Positions 23,701-35,106 of a stretch of DNA of 64,000 nucleotides are shown piece by piece (position 1 is the stretch's first letter; each line of letters begins with the position of its first letter). The notes under the pieces were generated by a model. It ran no database searches and was not told the origin of the DNA. It saw only the letters and a list, made by a program, of their open reading frames with translations. Source of the stretch: Haematococcus lacustris (lineage: Eukaryota > Chlorophyta > Chlorophyceae > Chlamydomonadales > Haematococcaceae). Location of the stretch: contig JASKMD010000026.1 of NCBI GenBank assembly GCA_030144725.1, positions 3,427,277 to 3,491,276 of the forward strand. Direction: 5' to 3'. The translations under genes were made by a program, and so were the position numbers.

Positions 23701-26700
23701 AGCTCAGCATCAGCCCCTCATGCAGCAGCAGCAGGCAGACCTGCTACTAAACAAACAGCATGTGGAGAAGCAGCAGTTGGCTTATTTGCAGGTTATCAGC
23801 AACAACCACCCCCTCCCAGACCCTTCTCCATGCTCTCGCGCAAGGTTGGCAAGCCCACTTCAAGGGTGAGTTGTGTGGTTGCACATTGCCTGTAGATGCA
23901 CATGCCATCAAGTGCCACAGCAACTGCCAATCACTGAGCCGACCCTTGCCAAACATGTGTGCCATGATTCTTGCCCACATGCTCACATGCGCTGCCCGGT
24001 GCACGTCAGGGCATGCTATGACACCACACTGACGATGTGAGAGCCTGGGCGCGGTCACTGACGAGGTACCTCAGCGCATGTCGCATGCCTGAGCCTCAAT
24101 GAGCTGCAGGTCGTCTCACTGGGGGTGCAGAAGTGTGGTGGTTCAACCAGGTGTTTAACAACACCCCCGCTGCCACGTGCTGGATGGCCTTTGTGGGAGG
24201 ACTGTGTGAGCATGTGGCTGGTAGGGCTGCATGGGTAGGGTGAGGCTGACGGTTGATGTGGCTGGGTGTAAGGTGCACGAAGAGTCTGAGCTTAAACTGA
24301 TCGGCAGCATACTAATGGCCGATATTGTGACTGGGTGCATGGTGCATGAGAGTTACAGCAGCACAGACGTCCCACAAAGGAGGGCATCGCGCATTTGTCA
24401 AAGGGAAATGTTGGGACTCCTCACAAAGAACCAATCAAGCTTGTCAAACCAGCGTTTGACTTCCTGGTTGGACAGTTAAGTGGACTGCAAAATGACCCAA
24501 ATTTTGTAAAAATTGACATGGGGTCACGTGACACAAAATAAACTGCACGCGTCCATGTCGCGGAGCCACCGAGCGCGATAGCTGTTTCCTGATCACAGCC
24601 CCACTAAGCAGCCCATGCCCGGCACAACGCGACCCCATATTCCAAAACCCCCGCCCGCCCCGGCACAGGTGCGTATCAGCCCGAGCAGCCCGCTAGCCTC
24701 GCGCTCGTGAGCTGCACGGCCCTGCGCAAGAATTGCTGGAAAAATTCTTAAAGATCAGTCGGATAGTTATCAGGGGTGCAGCCAGTGGCGGGGGTGACCT
24801 GTTGTATAATAAATGGAAAGATAGATAGATGGATGTTAGCCTATGCGCTGAATCTTTCACAACTCATCGCTGGGTTAAAAGGTACATGTGGTGTTACGTC
24901 CAGAAAGTAACACAGATGTTTGCCGGGTGGCTGGCCCCCAACATGCGACGTGTTCGTGGGCCTCGTAGACACTGCTTTAGGCAGCTTGGACCCAGCGCGG
25001 AGTGAATTTCGCATCGTGACTGGACATTGCAAGTTTTCAGGTCGGCACGCAACAGTGTTGCCTCGTCCCTGCACGCATTGAGACCCTTTCCCAAGCTAGG
25101 GGCGTGACTGCGACGGCGGATTGCTGGCAGATGCAAGCCGTCGAACTACAGGTTGCACAAGATGCTGAACGCATTGATGCCTGTGGCTCCCGAGCAACCA
25201 CGAGCAGCAAAAATTAGTAGGGTTATTAGTGAAGGCCATGGTTGACAAGAAAAGGGGAGTGAAGACTAACTGTGCCAATGTGCAGAAAGCGAGGGAGGTT
25301 ACGGCACAGCAGAGGGCTGCAGAGGCTGCTGGTCTCATTGAGATTGGGGCGCAAGCAGGGTCTATTGCTGCTGAGGCTGAGGCCCAGGCTGATGCTGGTG
25401 CTGATGAGGCTGATGCGCAGTTGCACCAGCTATAGGCAGACCCGCAACAGCTTGCTCACAACCAGCGCATGCAGCATCTACAGCAACTACTCCAGGACCT
25501 CCAGCAAAGTGAGCTTCAGCGCAAGGAGCAGCAATTTGCTGATTTGGTGGCGTAGCAGCGACTGAGCGGCAGCAACAGCTGCAGCAGCAGCAGGCGGACC
25601 TTCACCGGAGGGAGCAGAATCTGACAGAGCGGCAGCACCAGCTGCAGCAGCAGCAGGCAGACCTAAATTCCAGGGAGCAGCAGCAAGCTCGCATCCAGAC
25701 GTTGGCACAGCAGCTTCACAGCTTACAGCAAGAGCTCAGCATCAGCCCCTCATGCAGCAGCAGCAGGCAGACCTGCTACTAAACAAACAGCATGTGGAGA
25801 AGCAGCAGTTGGCTTATTTGCAGGTTATCAGCAACAACCACCCCCTCCCAGACCCTTCTCCATGCTCTCGCGCAAGGTTGGCAAGCCCACTTCAAGGGTG
25901 AGTTGTGTGGTTGCACATTGCCTGTAGATGCACATGCCATCAAGTGCCACAGCAACTGCCAATCACTGAGCCGACCCTTGCCAAACATGTGTGCCATGAT
26001 TCTTGCCCACATGCTCACATGCGCTGCCCGGTGCACGTCAGGGCATGCTATGACACCACACTGACGATGTGAGAGCCTGGGCGCGGTCACTGACGAGGTA
26101 CCTCAGCGCATGTCGCATGCCTGAGCCTCAATGAGCTGCAGGTCGTCTCACTGGGGGTGCAGAAGTGTGGTGGTTCAACCAGGTGTTTAACAACACCCCC
26201 GCTGCCACGTGCTGGATGGCCTTTGTGGGAGGACTGTGTGAGCATGTGGCTGGTAGGGCTGCATGGGTAGGGTGAGGCTGACGGTTGATGTGGCTGGGTG
26301 TAAGGTGCACGAAGAGTCTGAGCTTAAACTGATCGGCAGCATACTAATGGCCGATATTGTGACTGGGTGCATGGTGCATGAGAGTTACAGCAGCACAGAC
26401 GTCCCACAAAGGAGGGCATCGCGCATTTGTCAAAGGGAAATGTTGGGACTCCTCACAAAGAACCAATCAAGCTTGTCAAACCAGCGTTTGACTTCCTGGT
26501 TGGACAGTTAAGTGGACTGCAAAATGACCCACATTTTGTAAAAATTGACATGGGGTCACGTGACACAAAATAAACTGCACGCGTCCATGCCGCGGAGCCA
26601 CCGAGCGCGATAGCTGTTTCCTGATCACAGCCCCACTAAGCAGCCCATGCCCGGCACAACGCGACCCCATATTCCAAAACCCCCGCCCGCCCCGGCACAG

Positions 26701-26950
26701 GTGCGTATCAGCCCGAGCAGCCCGCTAGCCTCGCGCTACTGAGCTGCACGGCCCTGCGCAAGAATTGCTGGAAAAATTCTTAAAGATCAGTCGGATAGTT
26801 ATCAGGGGTGCAGCCAGTGGCGGGGGTGACCTGTTGTATAATAAATGGAAAGATAGATAGATGGATGTTAGCTTATGCGCTGAATCTTTCACAACTCATC
26901 GCTGGGTCAAAAGGTACATGTGGTGTTACGTCCAGAAAGTAACACAGATG

Positions 26951-27576
26951 TTCATGGGTTGCAAGACACGTCAGGCGCGCATGACAAGACTGTTACAACC
27001 TGCCTTCAAAGCCACCAAATCACGTCACCTCTACGATTTCACCCTGCTGCGACACCCTGCAATGTCATGTTCCTGCCAACAGTCTCAACAGCAATTGCTA
27101 GTCAAAGCTACCCGACCCTACATGCGCGCAGCCACCTGTCGCAAGAAGCGAGATGCACCAAGCACAAACGGCATGCACACAGCAGCGGCTGCGTGGCACA
27201 ATGTTCAACGACGAAAACCACAGCCGCTTGGGAGGCACAATTCCCAGGAGACCAGTCTGAGTGGTACTCTATTCTATCTGCAGTGCCCAGGCCGCTAAAC
27301 ACTCATGTCAAGACATCCATGCACCAGGCCTGAGGTGCATTGTGCAATCTGCAAAGAAGCATCTGCAGTGCCTAGTTTTATACGCATGTACATTCAATGC
27401 TGGTGGTTGGAATGGGCTGCTCTGGGTCAATGTCCTAGCATACTTGCATGACTACGGGTGAAGTCTCCTAGGTGAGTGCCTACATCAGCATCAGGATAGC
27501 AGGGGCTTCCGGGAATGGCAGCTGTCAGGGTGTATAGGCACAAACTTATGTGCAGCTAAAGAAAGCAGCAGGGGTG
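26951..27576. other. Spacer between array and CCCH gene; no gene seen
   Basis: The array homology stops abruptly at 26950. The segment 27297-27321 shares about 25 bp (one difference) with 39893-39917 in the Rab intron. The last part is probably the 3' UTR of the CCCH gene. Confidence 0.35.
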
Positions 27577-30349
27577 TCACATCAAGGCAGCAGAAAACGT
27601 GGCTAGCGCAGCCATAGGCCACTCCACCTTGTGCATTGCTGGCTCGCTATCATCAGGTGTCATCGCCACCTGCTGCATGGCTTGCAACAGCGCCTCCAGG
27701 TCACACTCCTCATGCATGCCGCTTAGGGACTCAGCAGCATGCGCCCCAGCCTTGGTGCCCAGCCCCAGCGTAAACTCCCCACCCCCTGCCACCCGGCCCC
27801 CTAGGCGGTTAAGTTGCTCCCAGTGCGCAACACTGCCGCTGGCACTGGAACGGGCAGTCACAGAGCTAGCAAGGTCGGAGGCAGTGCCGTCACTGATGCT
27901 GGTGGCAGAGTTAGAGCGGCTGCCCATCAGGAAGCTGTCCGGCTTGCTTGGCGCCCACATGGAGGAGGCAAAGGGCAGGGCAGGCACCTTGAATGCTTGA
28001 CGGCTGCCACCCATGACCTGTGGAGGAATGCTGGCCTGGGGCTGGGGGGTGGGTGTTGGGGTGGGCAGGAGGCAGCCAGCTGGGGTGAAGGTGGTCTGGC
28101 TCATGGTGGCAGGCGTCAGGTGGCTGGTGGGCTGAGGGGCCAGTGAGGTGTGAGGAGGCAGGGAGGGGGAGGCTGCTGCGGCCTGGGCTGCCAGGTGCAC
28201 CAGGTGGGCTGCGGTGTCAGCAGGCACGCCTGCCTGCATGAACGCCTGGGTCCACAGCTGCACGTCCAATGGTGACGAGGCAGTGGCGGCAGCAATGGCA
28301 GGGCCAGCCACAGGGTCGGGCATCGAGGAGGTGAGAGTAAGCGAGGCTTGGGAGTTGAGGTGATCAGGCCTGAACCCAGCGGTCAGGCAAGCCTGGCTGT
28401 CCAGGGCTGAGGCAGCAGCCACCATGGCCTCCAGGTCATAGCCATAGGAGGCAGCTGTGGCGGAGTGCTGGTAGTGCTGGGCACTTGTGGTGCCGGGGCT
28501 AGGGGCAGATAGCTGGCTCAGCAGCTGCAGCATCTGCTGCTCTTGTTGTTGCTGGTGCTGCTGCTGCTGCAGGGTTGCGTGCAGGTGGTGTTGGTAGCTG
28601 GGCTGACGTTGTCTGTTTGCTGAGTAATCAAAGTTAGTGGGCAGGCTGGCCCCCCGGGGGTTGCTGCCAGACATGGCTGTGGGCTGGGTGGTGTAAGGGA
28701 AGATGGGTTGGGAGCAGGAGTGACCAGGTAGCATGGCCTGGGCCATGGGCTGCAGAGGGAATGGCTGGCTGGTGCTGACCAGCCCAGGCTGGTGAGGGGA
28801 GATGCAGACAGCCTCCCCAGCAGACAGGCGTGTGGCCATGTGGGGAAGGTGTGACCCACTGGCTGAATGGCGCTGGAAGGTGTGACCGAGATGGGGGTTG
28901 ACTGACTGACGCTGTGGGAAGAGGTATGCAGGCTGGGACTGGCACATGGGAGGAGCAGGGGAGGAAGGCTCCACCTCACCTAGAGAGCTGGCCAGAACTG
29001 CCATCACCAAGGCCAGCTTCCCATCGCTTTGGCCTTGCCCCAGCTGCCACCCTGGTTGCATTTGCCTGCTGATGTCAGCGACGGGGCAAGGATGGCGGGG
29101 TGCAGAGGGGAAGGGGGCAGGGCGGGGAGGCGGGGGTGGAGGGGCACCCCTACCATTGCTGTTGAAGCTTCCATGAAGGGAGTGGGTGCATGGCTGGGTG
29201 TGCCCCAGGCCCATCAAACCCCGACGGCCGTTGGGAGGGTTGCGCTGGCTGGCCTGGGGAGGGGGAGGTGGGCCTGGGGCAGGGGCGGCAGCGGCCACAG
29301 GGAGCTGGGGGACGGGCTCTTCCACTGCTGGTCGTAATTGCTCAACGGTGTGAGCGAAGAAGCAGACCTTGCGGCTGCAATTGGCCTCCTTGCACATTTG
29401 GGTGCAGTAGCGGGCTGGGTGCAGCCAGCACTCAAACACGCCGTGCGCGAAGGGGCAGGCGTCCCCACGTTTGCAGGAACCCTGCGGGGAACAGGAACAG
29501 CACCGGAGCCAACACTGTGAGCGCTTCGGTGTATGTATATCCAAGGGAGCATTGCTAGGTGGTACATGTCACATGACACACTTTGCTTCAAGGTGTGCCC
29601 AGGGTGGGCAGGGGCGTGCTCAATCTCAGAGCGCATCAAGTCTGCTGTCATGACATGTAGACATGACGTATTGCCAATGGTGGCCCATCTAGCTTAGCAT
29701 AGCAGGATCTCCCTGGCTGGCTGGCCTACCCTCCCTGGCTGGTGGGGGGCAAGACATATGCCAGCATCCCTCTTTACCTTGCGGAAATCTGGGCAGGGAT
29801 GCGAGGTGTAGGTGAATAGGCTGAGTGGCCTGCGCCGGGCCTTCTCCCCAGCGTGAGCAAACGGGCAGCAAGTCCATTCATGCTCTTCATGGCCAAAAGG
29901 GCAGTCCACCTGCAAGTCGTCAGTGTACGTATGTGGCTATAGATGTAGTGTGCGTGTCTTGCGTAGCTTGCGTCGCAGTGACACTTTCAGCCCTGCACTA
30001 CTACGGCGGGTGCGAGTCACTGTCTGGTGCCGCCCGTTCGATGCCTTCCCACTTAGTGTTTGCACACGTTTGCAGCACCAAGATAGGATGCGTGCAGCTT
30101 GAGCAGGCCAAGCTAGCCATCTCACTCACCACCTTGAACCGATTAATTCGGAAGTCCGGGTCTTGAAACTCTGGCTGGTCGAGCAGGCTGGGCAACGCAG
30201 CCTACAAGCAATGGAAGGAAGGTGAGTGAAAGGCCGCAACACTCTGGGTACCCATCCGGTACCCGGGCAAAGGTTGCGGCCACAAGCAATCGTGAACAGT
30301 GCTACAAGGGGGAGCAGACTCTGACCTGCTTGACATCGCTGTTGGCCAT
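27577..30349 (-). CDS. Plant-type tandem CCCH zinc-finger protein, four exons
   Basis: Exons 30349-30326, 30201-30130, 29909-29778 and 29481-27577 join in phase 0 to give about 710 residues ending in TGA. After MANSDVKQ and the [13 protein letters not shown] segment comes [20 protein letters not shown] and EKARRR. The tandem fingers follow: [19 protein letters not shown] is C-x7-C-x5-C-x3-H, a 16-residue spacer holds [12 protein letters not shown], and [15 protein letters not shown] is C-x4-C-x4-C-x3-H. This order is typical of plant RR-TZF proteins, which bind RNA and act in mRNA turnover and stress responses. The second finger is one residue shorter than the usual C-x5-C. The remaining ~550 residues are low-complexity and rich in Pro, Ala, Ser and Gln. 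The function is inferred from the fingers. Confidence 0.85.
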
Positions 30350-30789
30350 TGGATGACCTGCCGGGTTGGCGCTTGTTTTCGAGCCGTGTCTGAACTGTAT
30401 CTGCGCTGGGCCCAGCTGCTTGCAGTCCACGCTGCTCTGGGCTCCAAACACCGCGTGCTCCAAACACCGGTCGCTTGTGCACGTGTTGGTGCTTAGCGTG
30501 TCGCTGCTGCAGTCACTGATACGCGAGAACGATGAGACAGACGGTGTTGACATTTGTGTCGAGGGCACTTGATCCAAAAACCCACACTGGTCGTGGCTTA
30601 AAGTCCGGTTCTCACTCCCGCCTCGCCCCCTCACTGCCCGCACCCCGTTGAGTTGCTATTCTACAACGGATCGTGTAAGCGTGCGATGGAGCTGGTATTA
30701 ACAACGCAGAGCGGTGGCCAAATCTTCGTGGGCACTGAATCTTGCGTAGGGCTCTTACATGAATGTATCATGTGCAGATCAGAACAGAG
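30350..30789. promoter_or_regulatory. Probable promoter region of the CCCH gene
   Basis: The 440 bp upstream of the CCCH start codon hold no gene. The right-hand boundary is the right end of an Fz-C element at about 30790. No clear core promoter motif was seen. Confidence 0.35.
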
Positions 30790-30946
30790 CCAACAAAACT
30801 TATTCAACAAGGAACAACATGTTAGCCTGTGGGTAATCTCACTCAGCTACTCCAAACACGTTGAAGCAACCTCGGTCGCACCCTTGATGACTACAAACCC
30901 CACACCGGTGGCATTTTCCCCCTAACCCATTTGACCACTGGGCACC
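30790..30946 (-). ncRNA. Fz-C right-end block a (candidate guide-RNA region)
   Basis: Conserved with 34820-35039, 38149-38245, 44134-44330 and 63410-63532. It ends in the shared GTTTTGTTGGC motif. In TnpB and Fanzor systems the guide RNA comes from the 3' end of the element, so this is a candidate by position and conservation only; no transcript evidence exists here. Confidence 0.4.
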
Positions 30947-31700
30947 TCACCAAAACAGCTTAATGCTTCGTACGGCTGTGTAAACTACTAGGCAAAATGC
31001 TTTGTTCCGGGCCCGGCCATCAATGCCCAGCCGGTACTCTGCAGCCCAGTGCAGCCGCTGCCTGCTCTTGGGCAGCCGGTCATTGACCCGCTTGTAGGCC
31101 ATCACCATCATCGGCAATGGCAGGCAGTGCCTCGCGGCCCTCCCAGCTGCACAGCTCCAGGGAACGCTGCATGCTCTCCCCAATGCGCAGGAGGTTCAGG
31201 CATCTGCCCCATGGGTGGCCCTGGGGTCGTTGCACTGGGCCAGGTGCAGAAGGGAGGGGCTGGTCCTGGGCTGGGGGAGGTGGGGGGTCCTGGGCAGGGG
31301 AGTTCTGGGCTGGGGGGGGCGGGGGGGCCTGGGGAGGGGGAGGGGGGTTGGGCAGCACCTCATGGCAGCACAATACGCCACTAACATACTTACCATGCCG
31401 TTGGCTTTTGGCTGGGCGCGCCAGCCGCTGAATGACCTGGCCTGCTGGGGGTACCTAGTCTGCGGGCCTAGGCCTGTCACGTGGCAGGTGCAGCTCACAA
31501 GGCTGGGCGCATGTTTATGGGACATCACGGGGACTCAGCAACAGCACATCGTGGCAGGCCGGCCCGGTAGCTGGGCGTGGGAAGCAGTGGTCTATCCCGT
31601 GGTGCCGCTCCGGCCATGTGCCTTGGGTCTGTCTCATGCACCCAACCGGTTTCTTATTCACAGATATCTCAGGGACTCAGTAACACTATTGAAGCGGAGT
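30790..31700 (-). mobile_element. Fz-C Fanzor derivative a (right end, C-terminal segment, 5'-end piece)
   Basis: In element order on the minus strand, 31700-31525 is a 5' piece shared with 42000-42150 and 37140-37225. The segment 31525-30960 is a broken C-terminal gene part: a Pro-rich linker (PPPPPAQNSPAQDPP), NLLRIGESMQRSLELCSW, then KRVNDRLPKSRQRLHW and GIDGRARN. The last ~170 bp (30960-30790) are the conserved non-coding right end. The RuvC-III acidic motif seen as DRDTN in its relatives is deleted, and RuvC-I and RuvC-II are absent. It is an internally deleted, non-coding copy. Confidence 0.7.
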
Positions 31701-32124
31701 GGCCGTGCTGGGATTCACCCTCTCCGTCATGCGTCGTGGCGTGGGCTTACACACACTTGGGCTTGGTTGCTCAGTCCAGATGTCCCCAAGTATCCCCATA
31801 AGTAATGCAAGAGAGGGGTTTGTAATCATGCAGGGTGCACCATCCAGATCATCCACAGGATAACACCTCATTCTAAGGACACAGGCAGGCTTTGTCATCC
31901 ATGCTCCAGCAGCTGGTCTGGCGGCTGAGCCTGTTCTGGTTTAGCGCTGCTGTTGCTGCGTTGGCCCATGCTGCTGCTGGTGCCACTGCACCTGCCCCAT
32001 GTCACGCATGGCTGTCACGGTGGATGAGGATGCGCCGCTGCCGTTGCTGCTGTAGCTATCGATGCGGTTGCTGCTGCCTGCCAATGCTGCTGCTGCTTCT
32101 GCTAGAGCAGCCTGGGTTGGTGGA
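31701..32124. other. Spacer and probable 3' UTR of RPB5
   Basis: Contains CTG/GCT-rich runs (about 31940-32100) that create spurious open frames. No coding signal of its own was recognised. Confidence 0.35.
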
Positions 32125-34593
32125 TCAGACACAGAAGCGGTAGGTGACATATCGACCAGCAGTCTCACTCGGCCGGACGATGCGCACCACCTGGCCCCGC
32201 TGCAACCCAAAGTAGCGGGCCACTGGGTCGGAGTACTGCACAGCAGCAGCAGCGGCAATAGAAACGGCAGCATCAGCATCAGCTGTGGATCAGCATGGTT
32301 AACAGCTGTGCCATCGATGGGCGGACAGTGACGCGAACAGCAGCAGTAGCAGCAGCACTCAGCTGGGCAGGGGCAGGGGCAGTGGCAAGGACAGTGGCAG
32401 GGGTGACAGTGAGAAGCAGTGGCAGCGGCCGTAGTGGCAGCGGCCGTAGCCTTGCGGGAAGGAGGGAGGGTGGGTGTTCCTGGGTTGGCTGTAATATAGG
32501 CAATGCCAACAGGAAGCAGCAGCATGGCCAGAAGACCAGGCAGCATCAGGTGACTTGTCAAATGGAGTCTTTTACACTTTATTATCATTATTAGTATTGT
32601 TGTTGTCATTGCTGTTGCTACTACTAGTAATACTGATAATGAGGACCTAGAAATTCCAAAAGACCGCAACACAGCATGCAGAGACCATGCACGATCCATG
32701 CCATACACTGTGTACAGAGCCACACATTGTACTCCACACCAACGCGATGAGGCTAGGAGTGAAAGGGTATAGCCTGCATGCTCACCTGGATCCGTGGGAG
32801 TTGGGTCTCCTTGACCTTGTACCTATCAAGCAGCACCTGCTTCTCCTCCTTGGTCAATATCCTGCAACCAGGCGATCAACACTAGGCTGGTCTGACTGCA
32901 GATGCTATGCCAGCCTGACCACGTATGCCATGCCGGCCTGCCCTCAAGCGGGAACAGCTAAGCAACAAGGAGACAGCAGCATCACTTAGCTCCATAGCCT
33001 GAGACAGGCATAGGAAACAAGACCGAGGTAGCACAGGAGACAGAGACATACAGACCTGAAGCATGGCCCATCATGCGCAGGCGCGCCTCAGAAACCTCCA
33101 TGACAGAACCTTGACTACCTTAGTCACACCACGCCAGGCCATCTCACACCATATCATGGTGGATGTCACACAAAGCAGGCAACACGCACTGGATAGCAGG
33201 TCCCAGCGATGATAGCAGGACCCTGTCACACCCACCGGTGCTCTGGCACTAAGACATGCTCCGTGATGTTGACAAGCAGCTCGTTCTCCGTGAACTGCTC
33301 GATGTTGAACTTTGGTTGCAAGTCTGTCAGGCACTGCCAGGCACAAACAGTGGGCAGCAGCAAGGCCACTGGGACTGGCTAGCCTGTGCAAGGGCCGCTC
33401 AAGGACAGTGAGGCTGGATGAGGGAGGAGGGGGCCGGGGCAGTGGGTGGCAGCGGCAGTGGGTGTGGGGGCGGGGGGCAATGGTCAGATCTAGCCATTGA
33501 TGCAGGGTTCTTACTTTGATGGCAGGTGTAGCAGCGTGTTCATGCACTCACTTGCTTGGCAAATGGAGTGAGGTTGGCTGAAATGACCATGATTGCTCGC
33601 GTCACACTCTCCACCTTCATTCGCTCCGCGAGATTCTGAAAGTGCATGCAAGCATGCATGGGCACCATGTGTTTGAGTGATCATGCAAAAGGGAGCATGG
33701 GGTGTGTTGGTGAGATACTTATGTGGCTCAAGCTGGTCGTTTGGAGCGTGCTGGCTGCCTTGTATTCTATGGCTATGAGGCAGCTGCTACATGCGTTGAG
33801 TGCGGGAGAACTGTGGGCTGGTCCACCACCTTGATGGTCTTCACGCCCACTTTGACCTCCTCAGGGAAGAACACAAAGATCTGCACACACAGCACAGACC
33901 ATGTTGCCACCCTCCTGCTCCGTTGTGTGACTGTTCATGTGACCATGCCTGCAGCTGTACCTGTAGTTATCGTTGAAGCTGGGCCTGTAGCCATGACCCT
34001 AGCGGTGCCTGTTTCTGACGATGTGCATGTGTTCGAGGAAGCATGGCACAGCTTTGTGCCGCCCGCATCCTAGCTGTATAGTGCTGCATCCCGTTGGTGA
34101 CTGCCATGTAAGGATGATGTGCAGCTGATGTAAAGACCAAGCTCAAAGACAGGCATCCTGCTGCATGCCCCCACTGGTTCCCCTTGGGAGCCATGATTGC
34201 ATGCACTGCACCATGCGCTGACTGCCAAGAGAGGATTGAGGCAATTGCTGCCACTGCTGACATGAGGCAATAACTATGAGATGGCTCCAAGCTGAGCCAC
34301 AGCCCTTGTCTGCCCCAGCATCATGCTACCAGTGGGTCACCTGCTCTGTGGGGTCGTCTATTCTGGGAACAAGGATGGTCAGGTCTTCTTTGCGGGGCAT
34401 TTCCCCGTATCTGTCCCTAAATGCCTCCTTCGTGAGCTCCAGCTCATGCTGCGGACACAGTTTGGGCGCTTGCAGACGAGAGAGGTAGGGGGCGCAAGAG
34501 CTAGGAGCCTACCTGCGATACTAGGTAGCTGCGGTCCTTCAACACTTGCAAGCAAGTGCGGCGGATGCGGTACATTTTCGTAAGATGATCCAT
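32125..34593 (-). CDS. RPB5: DNA-directed RNA polymerases I, II and III subunit RPABC1 (RPB5), seven exons
   Basis: Exons 34593-34513, 34448-34341, 33880-33830, 33635-33552, 33333-33236, 32861-32786 and 32235-32125 join in frame to give 202 residues ending in TGA, close to the usual 205-210. The N-terminal jaw half contains [55 protein letters not shown] and [19 protein letters not shown]. The conserved C-terminal domain contains [56 protein letters not shown] and [14 protein letters not shown]5 is a shared essential subunit of the three nuclear polymerases at the downstream DNA jaw. It has no sign of decay although Fanzor derivatives lie on both sides (30790-31700 and 34820-36907). Confidence 0.95.
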
Positions 34594-34819
34594 GGCAGCC
34601 TCCGATGCTCCGCCGGGTGCGGGCGGAGCCCCGATGCCCTATTGCGTACTAGACGAATGACCTAGCTACCAATTGTATGCCCGCCTGCCGTCACGTCAAT
34701 AAGCTGACGGAATGTGGGGACATAACGAGCTAACACCTCCATGCCTCGAATACAGCTGCATTCGAGAAATCCATGCTTCAAGGACAAGCCTGCATGGCGA
34801 GCAACTTCGACGAACGCAG
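34594..34819. promoter_or_regulatory. RPB5 upstream region
   Basis: About 225 bp between the RPB5 ATG and the right end of Fz-C element b. It presumably contains the RPB5 promoter. The first copy of the 12-bp direct repeat flanking element b is at 34808-34819. Confidence 0.4.
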
Positions 34820-35039
34820 GCCAACAAAACTTATTCAACAAGGAACAACATGTTAGCCTGTGGGTAATCTCACTCAGCTACTCCAAACACGTTGAAGCAA
34901 CCTCGGTCGCACCCTTGATGACTGCAAACCCCACACCGGTGGCACGTTCCTGGGGCAAACCCCCCAAACCACTGGGCACCTCATCAAAACTAACAGCTTA
35001 ATGCTCGAAAGGCTACCAGCCTGTGCAAACTACTAGGGC
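34820..35039 (-). ncRNA. Fz-C right-end block b (candidate guide-RNA region)
   Basis: About 220 nt between the ancestral stop (GCGTAG at about 35040) and the element end (GTTTTGTTGG at about 34821-34830). It is the most complete of the Fz-C right-end blocks and is conserved with 30790-30946 and 44134-44330. Calling it a guide RNA is an inference from position. Confidence 0.4.
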
Positions 35040-35106
35040 CTACGCATTGTTGCGGGCCCGGCCATCAATGCCCCGCCGGTACTCTGCAGCCCGGTGCAGC
35101 TGCTGC

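Larger units (their letters stand above)
8165..26950 (+). repeat. Tandem array of eight 2032-bp units
   Basis: Units begin with TTTGCCGGGTGGCTGG at 8165, 10671, 12703, 14735, 18823, 20855, 22887 and 24919, and the last ends at 26950. Units 2, 3, 5, 6, 7 and 8 are each 2032 bp. Unit 1 is longer by a 462-bp MITE with its TA duplication and a 10-bp difference near 8218. Unit 4 is longer by a 2048-bp hAT-like insertion with its duplication. Units differ at only a handful of positions, so the array is young or homogenised. Each unit holds a Q-rich coiled-coil-like reading frame (MVDKKRGVKTNC..., then Gln/Ala repeats). It is broken at the same two TAG codons and the same frameshift in every unit, so it is not a family of working genes. 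The unit's origin was not recognised. Confidence 0.95.

Noticed and set aside
8165..26950. CRISPR or other prokaryotic repeat array
   Set aside because: Units are 2 kb, directly adjacent, with no spacers, in a eukaryotic context.
31941..32723. 260-codon frame over the RPB5 3' end
   Set aside because: It overlaps the last RPB5 exon in another frame and consists of CTG/CAG-derived Gln, Leu and Ala runs.
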